Shown: in pieces, positions 8,116-17,034 of the stretch | Numbering within the stretch: position 1 is the stretch's first letter | How the letters are laid out: each line of letters begins with the position of its first letter | Origin: Pseudomonas solani | Lineage (GTDB): Bacteria > Pseudomonadota > Gammaproteobacteria > Pseudomonadales > Pseudomonadaceae | DNA: 64,000 nucleotides | Assembly (NCBI RefSeq): GCF_026072635.1 | Contig: NZ_AP023081.1 | Coordinates: 962,501-1,026,500 of the forward strand | Direction: 5' to 3' | Program-made: the position numbers and the translations under genes | Notes under the pieces: generated by a model | The model's input: only the letters and a program-made list of their open reading frames with translations | Database searches by the model: none | What the model was told of the DNA's origin: nothing

Positions 8116-8910
8116 TCAAAGGGTCAGGGTGAAGCCGTCCGCATCCAGGTGCGCGGGGAAGCGCTCGCGGTAGCTGGCCAGGGCGCTGGCGCTGAGGGTG
8201 ACGCTGAATACGCCCTCCTGCGCGGCGGCATCGAGCAGCGTCTCGCCCTGGAAGTCCAAGGCCTGGCTGTCACCACTGTAGGGATGGCCCTTGCCGTCCT
8301 CGCCGACGCGGTTAACCGCTGCCACGTAGCAGAGGTTTTCGATGGCCCGGGCGGGCAGCAGGCGGTTCCAGTGGTGGCGGCGTGCGGCAGGCCAGTTGGC
8401 GGTATAGAGCAGCAGGTCGGTGTCGTGGGGGTCGCGGCTCCAGACCGGGAAGCGCAGGTCGTAGCAGACCAGCGGGCGCACCCGCCAGCCCTTGAGCTCG
8501 AACAGCGCCCGGGTATCCCCCGGGGTGTAGTGCTTGTGTTCACCCGCCATGCGGAACAGGTGGCGCTTGTCGTAGTGCAGCACTTCGCCGTCGGGGCGCG
8601 CCCAGAGCAGGCGGTTGCGATGGCTGCCGTCGGCGGCGCGGATGATCAGGCTGCCGGTGACCACGGCATCGATGCGCCGGGCCTGCTCACGCAGCCAGGC
8701 GTAGGTGACGCCCTCTTCCTCCTCGGCGAGGATGGCCGAATCCATGGAGAAGCCGGTGGTGAACATTTCCGGCAGCACCACCAGGTCGGCGCCACGGGCC
8801 TGTTCCAACAGCACCTCGAAGTGGCTGCGGTTGGCAGCGGCGTCGTGCCAGACCAGGGTGCTTTGCACCAGGGCCAGCTTGAGGTCGGGCAACGTGGTCA
8901 GATCGCGCAT
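8116..8910 (-). CDS. Omega-amidase / carbon-nitrogen hydrolase (YafV-like, nitrilase superfamily)
   Basis: A 264-residue nitrilase-superfamily hydrolase with the Glu-Lys-Cys catalytic set in order: Glu in VVLPEMFTTGFS, Lys in HYDKRHLF, Cys in VCYDLRFP. The family hydrolyses the terminal amide of 2-oxo-dicarboxylate monoamides such as 2-oxoglutaramate and 2-oxosuccinamate. Its start overlaps the end of the upstream aminotransferase gene by 13 bases, so the two are translationally coupled. That fits a pathway in which a methionine/glutamine transaminase makes the oxo-amide and this enzyme clears it. Assignment to the YafV subgroup rests on length and motif spacing. Confidence 0.9.
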   Translation of the reverse strand: MRDLTTLPDLKLALVQSTLVWHDAAANRSHFEVLLEQARGADLVVLPEMFTTGFSMDSAILAEEEEGVTYAWLREQARRIDAVVTGSLIIRAADGSHRNRLLWARPDGEVLHYDKRHLFRMAGEHKHYTPGDTRALFELKGWRVRPLVCYDLRFPVWSRDPHDTDLLLYTANWPAARRHHWNRLLPARAIENLCYVAAVNRVGEDGKGHPYSGDSQALDFQGETLLDAAAQEGVFSVTLSASALASYRERFPAHLDADGFTLTL

Positions 8911-10046
8911 AGTTTTTCCGCTGCCTGGCGCAGCGTCTCCTCACGTTTGGCGAAGCAGAAGCGCACCAGACGCAGGTCGCGCGGGGCGCTCTGGTAGAAC
9001 ACCGACACGGGAATGGCGGCAACGCCATGTTCACGGGTCAGCCATTCGGCCATGGCCACATCGTCCAGCTCGGGGCGGATGGCGCTGTAGTCCACCAGTT
9101 GGAAGTAGGTGCCGGCGGCGCGGGTGAAGCCGAAGCGGGAGCCGGCCAGCAGGTCGCAGAACAGGTCGCGCTTGGCCTGGTAGAAGCCGGGCAGCTCGGT
9201 GAGGTGCTCCGGGTGCGCGGCCATGAAATCGGCCAGCGCCCACTGCAGCGGGGTGACGCCGCAGAAGTTGACGTACTGGTGCACCTTGCGCAGCTCGGCG
9301 GAGAGCGCCGGTGGCGCGACCACGTAGCCGGTCTTCCAGCCGGTGACGTGGTAGGTCTTGCCGAAGGAGCTGACCACGAAGGCGCGGGCGTAGAGCTCGT
9401 CGTGGGACAGCACGCTGACATGGGCCTGGCCGTCGAACACCAGGTGCTCGTAGACCTCGTCGGACACCAGGTAGATGTCACGGCCACGGATCAGCGCCGC
9501 CAACTGGTCCAGCTCGGCGCGGGAGATCAGTGCACCGCTGGGGTTGTGCGGGCTGTTGAGGATGATCATCCGGGTGCGGTCGCTGAGGGCGTCGGTCATG
9601 CGCTGCCAGTCGATGGCGAAGCCCGGCAGGGCCAGGGGCACATGCACGCAACGTCCACCGGCCAGCTCCACGGACGGCTCGTAGCTGTCGTAGCAGGGGT
9701 CGAGGACGATGACCTCGTCACCGGCGCGCACCACCGCCTGGATGGCACAGAAGATCGCTTCGGTGGCGCCAGGGGTGACCGTGACCTCGGTGTCGACATC
9801 CACCTTGCGACCGTAGAAGGTCGCGACCTTGGCGGCCACCTGCTGGCGCAGCGCCGGCAGGCCGGTCATGGGCGCGTATTGGTTGTGGCCAGCGCCGATA
9901 TGACGGGCCACCGCATCGCACAACGCGGCAGGGGCGGAGAAATCCGGGAAGCCCTGGGACAGGTTGATGGCGCCGGTTTCGGCGGCGAGCTGGGACATGC
10001 GGGTGAAGATGGTGGTGCCGACGTTGGGCAACTTGCTGGCGATCAT
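8898..10046 (-). CDS. Pyridoxal-phosphate aminotransferase (methionine aminotransferase, YbdL-like)
   Basis: A 382-residue fold-type I class I/II aminotransferase. Visible features are the N-terminal INLSQGFPDF, the NSPHNPSG loop, SDEVYEHLVFDG, and the PLP-lysine motif SSFGKTYHVTGWKTGY. The GFPDF start and overall length match the methionine/kynurenine aminotransferase branch (YbdL, also called glutamine transaminase-like). The start at ATG 10046 gives the usual N-terminus; an upstream extension is low-complexity and lacks homology-like features. It forms a two-gene unit with the amidase, consistent with salvage of 4-methylthio-2-oxobutanoate to methionine using glutamine as donor (inference from the pairing). 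Confidence 0.9.
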   Translation of the reverse strand: MIASKLPNVGTTIFTRMSQLAAETGAINLSQGFPDFSAPAALCDAVARHIGAGHNQYAPMTGLPALRQQVAAKVATFYGRKVDVDTEVTVTPGATEAIFCAIQAVVRAGDEVIVLDPCYDSYEPSVELAGGRCVHVPLALPGFAIDWQRMTDALSDRTRMIILNSPHNPSGALISRAELDQLAALIRGRDIYLVSDEVYEHLVFDGQAHVSVLSHDELYARAFVVSSFGKTYHVTGWKTGYVVAPPALSAELRKVHQYVNFCGVTPLQWALADFMAAHPEHLTELPGFYQAKRDLFCDLLAGSRFGFTRAAGTYFQLVDYSAIRPELDDVAMAEWLTREHGVAAIPVSVFYQSAPRDLRLVRFCFAKREETLRQAAEKLCAI

Positions 10047-10161
10047 TTCTTCAGGCTGCTGGCGACTGGGGATGGCGGCTAGCTTAAGGCCTGACGGGGC
10101 TCGTGACCAAGATGAAAGCGGTGCCGGGTGGCGCTGCGTAAAGGCCCGGAACAACAGAAAT

Positions 10162-10188
10162 GAAAAAGGCGCCCATGGGCGCCCTCTT
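10162..10188 (-). terminator. Terminator at the end of the ndk-der operon
   Basis: On the minus strand GAGGGCGCC-CAT-GGGCGCC-TTTTT forms a GC-rich stem followed by five T, 16 bases past the der stop codon. Confidence 0.85.
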
Positions 10189-10203
10189 CTGGTGCTGCGA
10201 GAA

Positions 10204-11681
10204 TCAGCGGTTCTTGTCGCGGCGCTTCTTGTCAGCCTTCTTGTGATGGGACATGAGGCGGCGCTTCTTGTTCACCTGGCGGTCGGTGAGGGTGTTCTTC
10301 TTGCCCTCGAAGGGGTTGTCGCCCCCCTTGTACTCGATGCGGATGGGCGTACCCACCAGCTTCAGCACGCGCCGGTAGGTGTTCTCCAGGTAGCGCGAGT
10401 ACGACTTGGGCACCGACTCGACCTGGTTGCCGTGGATCACGATCAGCGGCGGGTTGGCCCCCCGAGGTGGGCATAGCGCAGCTTGATGCGGCGACCGTTG
10501 ACCAGCGGTGGCTGGTGCTCCTGCACCGCGCCTTCGAGGATCTGGGTCAGGCGGCTGGTGGGCCAGCGGGTGATGGCGGATTTGAAGGACGCCTGCACCG
10601 ACTTGTACAGGTTGCCTACACCGGTGCCATGCAGCGCGGAAATGAAGTGGATGTCGGCGAAGTCGACGAAGAACAGCCGGCGCTCCAGCTCGGTCTTCAC
10701 GTAGTCGCGCTCACCGGATTCCATGCCGTCCCACTTGTTCAGGGCGATGACCAGCGCGCGGCCGGTTTCCAGCACGAAGCCGAGCAGGTTGAGGTCGTGC
10801 TCGACCACGCCTTCACGGGCGTCCATGACGAAGATCACCACGTTGGCGTCCTGGATCGCCTGCAGCGTCTTGACCACCGAGAACTTCTCGACCGCTTCGA
10901 AGATCTTGCCGCGACGGCGCACGCCGGCGGTGTCGATCAGGGTGTACTTCTCTTCGTTGCGCTCGAAGGGGATGTAGATGCTGTCGCGTGTGGTGCCGGC
11001 CTGGTCATAAACGATGACCCGCTCCTCGCCGAGCATGCGGTTGACCAGCGTCGACTTGCCGACGTTGGGGCGACCGATGATGGCGATCTTGATGCCGTCC
11101 TTCTCGCTCGGCCCGGGGATGCGGCTGAGTTCTTCGCCTTCGGCGACCTCCTCGGCCTGGAGCGAAGCGTCTTCCTCGGCCGCGTCATCGCGGGGGAATT
11201 CGCCGAGGGCTTCCTGCAGCATCTGGCTGATGCCACGCCCGTGGGCCGCGGCGATCGGCAGGGCGTCGCCCAGGCCCAGGGGGCTGAACTCGGCGCGGGC
11301 GAGGTCCGGGTCGACGGTGTCGACCTTGTTCGCGACCAGGTAGGTCTTTTTGTTGCGCTTGCGCAGGTGCTCCGCGATGGACTGATCGGCAGCGCTCATG
11401 CCGGCGCGGGAGTCGACCATGAACAGCACTGCATCGGCCTCTTCGATGGCCTGCAGGGACTGTTCGGCCATCTTCGCGTCGATGCCCTGCTCGTCACCCG
11501 AGATACCACCGGTATCGATGACGATGAAGGTGCGGCCGTTCCACTTCGCCTCGCCGTATTGGCGGTCACGGGTCAGCCCCGCGTACTCCGCGACGATGGC
11601 GTCGCGGGTCTTGGTCAGGCGGTTGAACAGGGTGGACTTGCCGACGTTCGGGCGGCCCACCAGGGCAATTACGGGAACCAT
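10204..11681 (-). CDS. der: GTPase Der (EngA), interrupted by a one-base deletion
   Basis: Essential tandem-GTPase that assists 50S ribosome assembly. Two G domains are visible, each with GRPNVGKST: the first near residue 8, the second after an acidic linker, with DTGG and DTAG switch II motifs and NKVD/NKWD guanine-specificity motifs. The reading frame breaks at a run of six C on the plus strand (10458-10463): the first frame runs on to TAA-free junk (GGPTRR), while the expected KH-domain tail (IVIHGNQVESVPKSYSRYL to the basic C-terminus) continues in the next frame to the stop at 10204. With one base restored the gene encodes 492 residues, the normal Der length. Because Der is essential, a sequencing error is likelier than a real mutation. 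It is last in the operon. Confidence 0.93.
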
Positions 11682-11714
11682 GAGGCTCTCCAATTCGTTA
11701 TTTCAGAAAACGCA

Positions 11715-11744
11715 ACGGCCGCTGCCGTCAGACGGCAGCGGCCG
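11715..11744 (-). terminator. Strong inverted repeat between bamB and der
   Basis: CGGCCGCTGCCGTC / GACGGCAGCGGCCG form a 14-bp perfect stem with a one- to two-base loop. On the minus strand it is followed by TTGCGTTTTC. It lies between the bamB stop and the der start and may act as an attenuator or partial terminator within the operon. Confidence 0.6.
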
Positions 11745-11760
11745 GACACTATTTTTCAGC

Positions 11761-12900
11761 TTAGCGGATGGTCAGCGCGACCAGCTTCCCGCCGTTTCCG
11801 AAGGCATACAGCATGTCGCCGATCACCAGCGGACGGGCACGCAGGCCGTCGCCGTCGATCTTCTCGCGGCCCACGAAGTGACCATCCACCTGGCTCAGCA
11901 GGTGCAGGTAGCCTTCGAAGTCGCCGACAGCCACGTAGCTGGAGAACACTTCCGGAGCCGAAAGCTGGCGACGGGCCAGGGATTCGTTGCTCCACAGCGC
12001 CGAGGAGGAACGCTCGTCGATGCCTTCGATGGTGCCGCTGGCCTGGCTCACGTAGACGTTGCCGAAGCCCTGGGCAACGCCCACGTAGCTGGAGGCTTCG
12101 CGCTGCCAAAGCACACGGCCGCTGTCCAGGTCCAGACCCGCGACGCGGCCCTGGTAGGTGGCGACGTACAGGGTGCCACCGGACAGCAGCAGGCCACCGT
12201 CGATGTCGACCACGCGATCCAGCTCGGAACGGCCTTGCGGCACGGCGACGCGTTGTTCCCAGATGGGCAGGCCGCGTTGCACGTCGAGGGCGATGACCTT
12301 GCCCGACGACAGGCCGGCAACGGCCAGGCGATTGGTCACGATCGGCGCACCGGTACCACGCAGGGTCAGCACGGCGGGGGTGTTTTCGTAGATCCAGCGC
12401 TGCTCACCGGTCGCTGCGTCGAAGCCGAACAGGGTGTCGTTCTGGGTCTGTACCACCACCACGTCACCGTTGGTGGCCGGCGGAGCGAGGACTTCACCGT
12501 TGACCCGGGCACGCCACTTCTCTTCGCCAGTGCTGGCGTCGAGGGCGATCACCTGGCCCTTGAGGGTACCGACCAGCACCAAGCCGTAGCCTGCAGCGAC
12601 CGCGCCGGATACCGGCAGGTCCAGCTCCTGTTCCCAGAGCTTGTCGCCGCTCATGCGGTCGATGGCGACCACCAGGCCTTCGACGTCACCGGCATAGATG
12701 ACATCGCCGTCCACGGAGGGGACCAGCATGTTGTAAGAATCACCCTGACCTTCGCCGATGGAGCGGCTCCAGACTTCTTTGAGCTGGACCTCTTCGGTGA
12801 TGTCGGGCAGTTCGGCAGGCGGCAGTTCCTTCTTGCTATTGCTGCTGCAACCTGCGGCCAGAACGGCCATGGCCAGCAGTGCGGCAAATTTCCAGCGCAT
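11761..12900 (-). CDS. bamB: Outer membrane assembly lipoprotein BamB
   Basis: Lipoprotein subunit of the BAM complex that inserts beta-barrel proteins in the outer membrane. The N-terminus MRWKFAALLAMAVLAAGC is a signal peptide ending in a lipobox (LAAGC). The rest is an eight-bladed PQQ-like beta-propeller with repeated W/G-rich blades such as GDKLWEQELDLP, GEEKWRARVNGE, GEQRWIYENTP and GRVLWQREASS. I chose the ATG at 12900 because AAGGGGA sits 11 bases upstream; an ATG four codons earlier would abut that site and overlap the preceding gene. The yfgM-bamB-der order is widely conserved in gammaproteobacteria. Confidence 0.95.
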   Translation of the reverse strand: MRWKFAALLAMAVLAAGCSSNSKKELPPAELPDITEEVQLKEVWSRSIGEGQGDSYNMLVPSVDGDVIYAGDVEGLVVAIDRMSGDKLWEQELDLPVSGAVAAGYGLVLVGTLKGQVIALDASTGEEKWRARVNGEVLAPPATNGDVVVVQTQNDTLFGFDAATGEQRWIYENTPAVLTLRGTGAPIVTNRLAVAGLSSGKVIALDVQRGLPIWEQRVAVPQGRSELDRVVDIDGGLLLSGGTLYVATYQGRVAGLDLDSGRVLWQREASSYVGVAQGFGNVYVSQASGTIEGIDERSSSALWSNESLARRQLSAPEVFSSYVAVGDFEGYLHLLSQVDGHFVGREKIDGDGLRARPLVIGDMLYAFGNGGKLVALTIR

Positions 12901-12904
12901 CACG

Positions 12905-13549
12905 TCACGCATCCCCTTTGGCCAGGTCGTCGAGCTTCATCTGCAAGCCACCGACCGCTGCATCTTCCGGCAGGGCGGCCTTGGCTTTCTCATAGGCGGC
13001 ATGCGCCTCGTCGGAACGACCCAGCTGTACCAGCAGATCGCCTTTCAGTTCTTCACGGCTGGCCAGGTAGGACTTGCTGGCATCGCCTTCGAGCAGCTTC
13101 AACGCGTCGTCGACCTTGCCCTGGGCAGCCAGGACACGGGCCAGGCGCTGACGGGCCAGCTCGCCGAGGGTGGCGTCGGCAGGCTTGTCCACCACGGCCT
13201 TGAGTTCGGCGGCAGCGTCATCGAGCTTGCCGGATTCGACCGCCACCTTGGCGACGAACAGGCTGCCGTACTGGGCGTAGTGGGTACCGCCGAAATCGGT
13301 TTTGAGCTTGGTGGCCAGTTCGGCGACCTTGCCGGCGTCGGGCTTGCCGGACGGATTCAGCGCGGTTTCCAGCAATTGCTGGTAGACCTGGGACGCGCCC
13401 TGGGCCTGGTTGGTCTGGTGCTTCTGCCAGGCCTGCCAGCCGAAGACCACCACCAGCGCGAGGGCGCCGCCGGTGAGCAGGGGCTTGCCATTGCGCTGCC
13501 ACCAATCCTTGATCGCCGCCAGCTCTTCATCTTCGGTACGCGTGCTCAC
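12905..13549 (-). CDS. yfgM: YfgM-family TPR protein (ancillary SecYEG translocon subunit)
   Basis: A 214-residue bitopic inner-membrane protein. A short cytoplasmic N-terminus (EDEELAAIKDWWQRNGKPL) is followed by one membrane helix at about residues 23-42 (LLTGGALALVVVFGWQAW) and a periplasmic TPR-like region rich in Ala/Leu/Lys (DDAAAELKAVVDKPADATLGELARQRLARVLAAQG). In E. coli YfgM binds SecYEG and the chaperone PpiD. The gene lies between hisS (25-base gap) and bamB (4-base gap), the position conserved in many gammaproteobacteria. Confidence 0.9.
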   Translation of the reverse strand: MSTRTEDEELAAIKDWWQRNGKPLLTGGALALVVVFGWQAWQKHQTNQAQGASQVYQQLLETALNPSGKPDAGKVAELATKLKTDFGGTHYAQYGSLFVAKVAVESGKLDDAAAELKAVVDKPADATLGELARQRLARVLAAQGKVDDALKLLEGDASKSYLASREELKGDLLVQLGRSDEAHAAYEKAKAALPEDAAVGGLQMKLDDLAKGDA

Positions 13550-13574
13550 CCCAATACTCCTATGTTCTAAAGGC

Positions 13575-14864
13575 TCAAGCCTGATCGATGCAGGCCGCCA
13601 GGCGCTCTGCGAGAGCGTCCCAGGCGATGTTCTGTTGTTCGCTGTCGTCGCGCAGGGGTTTGAAACCTACCACGCGGTTGGCCAGTTCGTCCTCACCCAG
13701 GATCAGGGCGAAGCGCGCGCCGCTCTTGTCGGCTTTCTTGAACTGGCTCTTGAAGCTGCCAGCACCGGAGTTGACCAGCAGGCGCAGGCCGGGAACGGCG
13801 TCGCGCAGCTGCTCGGCCAGCGCCAGGGCCGCGAGTTCGGCAGGCTCGCCGAATGCGCAGATGAAGGCATGCGCCGGGGCGTTGAGCTCGGCGGGGATCA
13901 GCTCCAGGGTTTCCAGCAGCAGCACCAGGCGCTCGACGCCCATGGCGAAGCCAACACCCGGGGTCGGCTTGCCGCCGAACTGGGTGATCAGGCCGTCATA
14001 GCGACCACCGCCGCAGACGGTGCCCTGGGAGCCGAGCTTGTCGGTGACCCATTCGAAGGCGGTGCGGCTGTAGTAGTCCAGCCCGCGCACCAGCTTCTGG
14101 TTGATCTCGTAGCGGATGCCGACTGCGTCGAGACGCGCCTTGAGGCCTTCGAAGTGGGCCACGGACTCGGCGTCCAGGTAGTCGTGCAGGCGCGGGGCGT
14201 CGACGAGCAGGGCCTGGGTTTCCGGCACCTTGCTGTCGAGGATGCGCAGCGGGTTGGTGGTCATGCGGCGCTGGCTGTCTTCGTCGAGACGGTCGAAGCG
14301 CTCCTGCAGGTAGGTCACCAGGGCCTCGCGGTAGGCGACACGCGCCTCGCTGGAACCCAGGCTGTTGAGCTGCAGGGTCACGGCGTCGCCGAGGCCGAGC
14401 TTCTTCCACAGGCGCCAGGTGAGCACGATCAGCTCGGCGTCGATGTCCGGGCCGGGCAGGTTGAAGACTTCCACGCCGATCTGGTGGAACTGGCGATAAC
14501 GGCCTTTCTGCGGCTTCTCGTAGCGGAACATCGGGCCCGCGTACCAGAGCTTCTGCACCTGGCCGCCGCCGGTCATGCCGTGCTCAAGCACCGCACGCAC
14601 GCAGCCCGCGGTGCCTTCGGGGCGCAGGGTCAGGGATTCTTCGTTGCGGTCGAGGAAGGTGTACATCTCCTTATCGACCACATCGGTGCCTTCGCCGATG
14701 CCGCGGGCGAAGAGTTCGGTGAACTCGAGGATCGGCAGGCGGACTTCACGGTAGCCGTAGCTGTCCAGCAGGTCTGCCAGGGTGCGTTCCAGATACCGCC
14801 AGGCAGGGGTCTGCTCCGGCAGGATGTCGTTCATGCCACGGATGGCTTGCAGCGTCTTGCTCAC
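13575..14864 (-). CDS. hisS: Histidine--tRNA ligase
   Basis: Class II aminoacyl-tRNA synthetase that charges tRNA-His; 429 residues, as usual. Motif 1 lies near the start (RGMNDILPEQTPAWRYLE), motif 2 contains RPEGTAGCVRAV followed by WYAGPMFRYEKPQKGRYRQF, and the histidine-specific HisA motif reads VRGLDYYSRTAFEW. Motif 3 is GGRYDGLI...GVGFAMGVERL. The C-terminal ~100 residues form the anticodon-binding domain. It sits 13 bases after ispG in the long operon. Confidence 0.97.
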   Translation of the reverse strand: MSKTLQAIRGMNDILPEQTPAWRYLERTLADLLDSYGYREVRLPILEFTELFARGIGEGTDVVDKEMYTFLDRNEESLTLRPEGTAGCVRAVLEHGMTGGGQVQKLWYAGPMFRYEKPQKGRYRQFHQIGVEVFNLPGPDIDAELIVLTWRLWKKLGLGDAVTLQLNSLGSSEARVAYREALVTYLQERFDRLDEDSQRRMTTNPLRILDSKVPETQALLVDAPRLHDYLDAESVAHFEGLKARLDAVGIRYEINQKLVRGLDYYSRTAFEWVTDKLGSQGTVCGGGRYDGLITQFGGKPTPGVGFAMGVERLVLLLETLELIPAELNAPAHAFICAFGEPAELAALALAEQLRDAVPGLRLLVNSGAGSFKSQFKKADKSGARFALILGEDELANRVVGFKPLRDDSEQQNIAWDALAERLAACIDQA

Positions 14865-14877
14865 TCGGAATCCTTAA

Positions 14878-15990
14878 TCAGCTGCGGGCGATGACGGCCG
14901 CGTCAGCCTCGACCTTTTCGGCCGCTTTGCGACGGATCAGCTTTTCCAGCTCATCCACCAGGTTGTCATTGTTCAGCTTCTGCGCCGGCTTGCCGTCGAT
15001 GTAGATCAGGTTGTTCGGCGTGCCGCCGGTCAGCCCCACATGGGCTTCCTTGGCTTCGCCGGGACCGTTGACCACGCAGCCGATGACCGCGACGTCCAGC
15101 GGAACCAGCAGGTCCTCAAGGCGCCCTTCCAGCTCGTTCATGGTCTTGACCACATCGAAGTTCTGCCGCGAGCAGCTCGGGCAGGCGATGAAGTTGATGC
15201 CACGGGAGCGCAGGCGCAGGGACTTGAGGATGTCGTAACCGACCTTGATCTCTTCGACCGGGTCGGCCGCCAGCGAGATGCGGATGGTATCGCCAATCCC
15301 GTCGGCGAGCAGCATGCCCAGGCCCACGGCGGACTTCACGGTGCCGGAGCGCAGGCCGCCGGCTTCGGTGATGCCCAGGTGCAGCGGCTGGACGATCTGC
15401 GTGGCCAGCAGGCGGTAGGCTTCCACCGCCATGAACACATCGGACGCCTTGACGCTGACCTTGAAGTCCTGGAAGTCCAGGCGATCCAGGTGCTCGACAT
15501 GGCGCAGCGCGGACTCCACCAGGGCTTGCGGGGTGGGTTCGCCGTATTTCTTCTGCAGGTCCTTCTCCAGCGAGCCGGCGTTGACGCCGATGCGGATCGG
15601 GATGCCTCGGTCACGGGCGGCATCGACCACGGCGCGCACACGGTCTTCGCGACCGATGTTGCCCGGGTTGATGCGCAGGCAGTCGACGCCCAGCTCCGCC
15701 ACGCGCAGGGCGATGGTGTAGTCGAAGTGGATGTCGGCGACCAGGGGTACGTTGACCAGTTTCTTGATCTTGCCGAAGGCCTCGGCGGCGTCCATGTCCG
15801 GTACCGAAACGCGGACGATGTCGGCGCCGGCTTCTTCCAGGCGACGGATCTGGCCAACGGTGGCAGCCACGTCGCAGGTATCGGTGTTGGTCATGCTCTG
15901 CACGGCGATGGGGGCATCACCGCCCACCGGTACCGAGCCGACCCAGATCTTGCGGGACTGGCGGCGTTTGATCGGGGATTCACAATGCAT
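14878..15990 (-). CDS. ispG: (E)-4-hydroxy-3-methylbut-2-enyl-diphosphate synthase IspG (GcpE)
   Basis: [4Fe-4S] enzyme of the MEP isoprenoid pathway that converts MEcPP to HMBPP. The 370-residue protein has an N-terminal TIM-barrel part (SMTNTDTCDVAATVGQI, ADIHFDYTIAL, LRINPGNIG) and a C-terminal iron-sulfur part with CPSCSRQNFD and IGCVVNGPGE, giving the three cluster cysteines and the glutamate ligand. It lies three bases after rodZ. Because it needs a [4Fe-4S] cluster, the nearby isc operon would supply its cofactor, although the two are separate transcription units. Confidence 0.97.
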   Translation of the reverse strand: MHCESPIKRRQSRKIWVGSVPVGGDAPIAVQSMTNTDTCDVAATVGQIRRLEEAGADIVRVSVPDMDAAEAFGKIKKLVNVPLVADIHFDYTIALRVAELGVDCLRINPGNIGREDRVRAVVDAARDRGIPIRIGVNAGSLEKDLQKKYGEPTPQALVESALRHVEHLDRLDFQDFKVSVKASDVFMAVEAYRLLATQIVQPLHLGITEAGGLRSGTVKSAVGLGMLLADGIGDTIRISLAADPVEEIKVGYDILKSLRLRSRGINFIACPSCSRQNFDVVKTMNELEGRLEDLLVPLDVAVIGCVVNGPGEAKEAHVGLTGGTPNNLIYIDGKPAQKLNNDNLVDELEKLIRRKAAEKVEADAAVIARS

Positions 15991-15993
15991 GGC

Positions 15994-17034
15994 TTATTGC
16001 CCCAGCTTCAGGCGAGCAGTCTCGCCGTGGGTGTAGGGCGCTACGTCGACGGACTGGCCGTTGTAGCTGACCTGGGCGCCACGGGCGTAGCCGAGGCGCA
16101 GTTCGAACGGCGGCCGGCCGGCCAGCTCGACGCTCTCGCCGGTGCGCTTAAGGGCGCTGAGCAGGACCTTGCCATCGGCATCGGTCACCTGGGTCCAGCA
16201 GTTGGCGACGAACTGGATACGCACCAGGCCCTGGCCTGCGGCGGCAACTACCGGAGCCTGAGCGGGCGCGGTAGCGGACGGAGCAGTCGGAGTGGCCGGC
16301 ATAGCCGAGACGACGGGAGCGGACGGGGCTGCGGGGGCCGACAAGGCAGGAGCTGCCGGGGCGCTGGTGGCAGGTGCGCTGCCCTGGGGAAGCGGCAGGG
16401 CCTGGGCCGGTGCTGGGCTGGTGCCTGCGGTAGGCGGTGTGCCTTCCGGCTGCGCGGCCACTTCCGGGGACAGCTCGCTCGGTGCAGCGTCTTCGCCCTC
16501 CTGGGCGTCGGCCACGGCCTGGTCCTCGGGCTCGTCCAGCGGGTGGATCTGGGTGGTGCCGTCGGCGCTTTCGACCTCGACGTGCTCCATGCTGATGTCG
16601 GCGGTTTCGCCGCTACGGCGCTCGGCCTGGTCCTGCCACCAGAGGAAACCGATGACGCCGAGGACCAGCAGGAGGGCGAAGCTGACGAAGCGCAGCACGC
16701 TCTGCGACAGGCGCACGGGCTCCTCGATGCGGCCGAGGCTGTGGACATTGCTGCCGGTGGCGTCGGTGCCGGTGTAGAGGTCGAAATCGGTCACCAGGCG
16801 CGCCTGGTCCATACCCAGCAGCTTGGCGTAGGCACGGATGTAGCCACGGGCAAAGGTGTGGCCGGGCAACTGCTCGAATGAGCCCGCCTCAAGCTGACGC
16901 AGGGCCTGCTCGGTCAGGTTCAGCTGTCGGGCGACCTCGGCAAGGCTCAGGTCCTTGCTTTCACGTGCCTGGCGCAGTGTCTCGCCTGGGTTGGCACGGG
17001 TCGCGGCGGCAATTTCGGGTTGCGACGCTTTCAT
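15994..17034 (-). CDS. rodZ: Cytoskeletal/cell-shape protein RodZ
   Basis: Bitopic inner-membrane protein that links MreB to the elongasome. The 346 residues comprise a cytoplasmic HTH of the Xre/Cro type (TLRQARESKDLSLAEVAR... QALRQLEAGSF) at about residues 17-90, one membrane helix (VLRFVSFALLLVLGVIGFLWW) at about 118-138, a long Pro/Ala/Thr-rich periplasmic linker at about 185-270, and a C-terminal beta domain (DUF4115-like; NCWTQVTDADGKVLLSALKRTGESV). Its ATG overlaps the pilF stop by four bases, so the two are coupled. Confidence 0.95.
   Translation of the reverse strand: MKASQPEIAAATRANPGETLRQARESKDLSLAEVARQLNLTEQALRQLEAGSFEQLPGHTFARGYIRAYAKLLGMDQARLVTDFDLYTGTDATGSNVHSLGRIEEPVRLSQSVLRFVSFALLLVLGVIGFLWWQDQAERRSGETADISMEHVEVESADGTTQIHPLDEPEDQAVADAQEGEDAAPSELSPEVAAQPEGTPPTAGTSPAPAQALPLPQGSAPATSAPAAPALSAPAAPSAPVVSAMPATPTAPSATAPAQAPVVAAAGQGLVRIQFVANCWTQVTDADGKVLLSALKRTGESVELAGRPPFELRLGYARGAQVSYNGQSVDVAPYTHGETARLKLGQ

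Noticed and set aside
10440..10475. Programmed frameshift in der at the G run
   Set aside because: A slippery G/C run is present, but Der elsewhere is a single frame, and other genes here show the same one-base loss, so an error is simpler.
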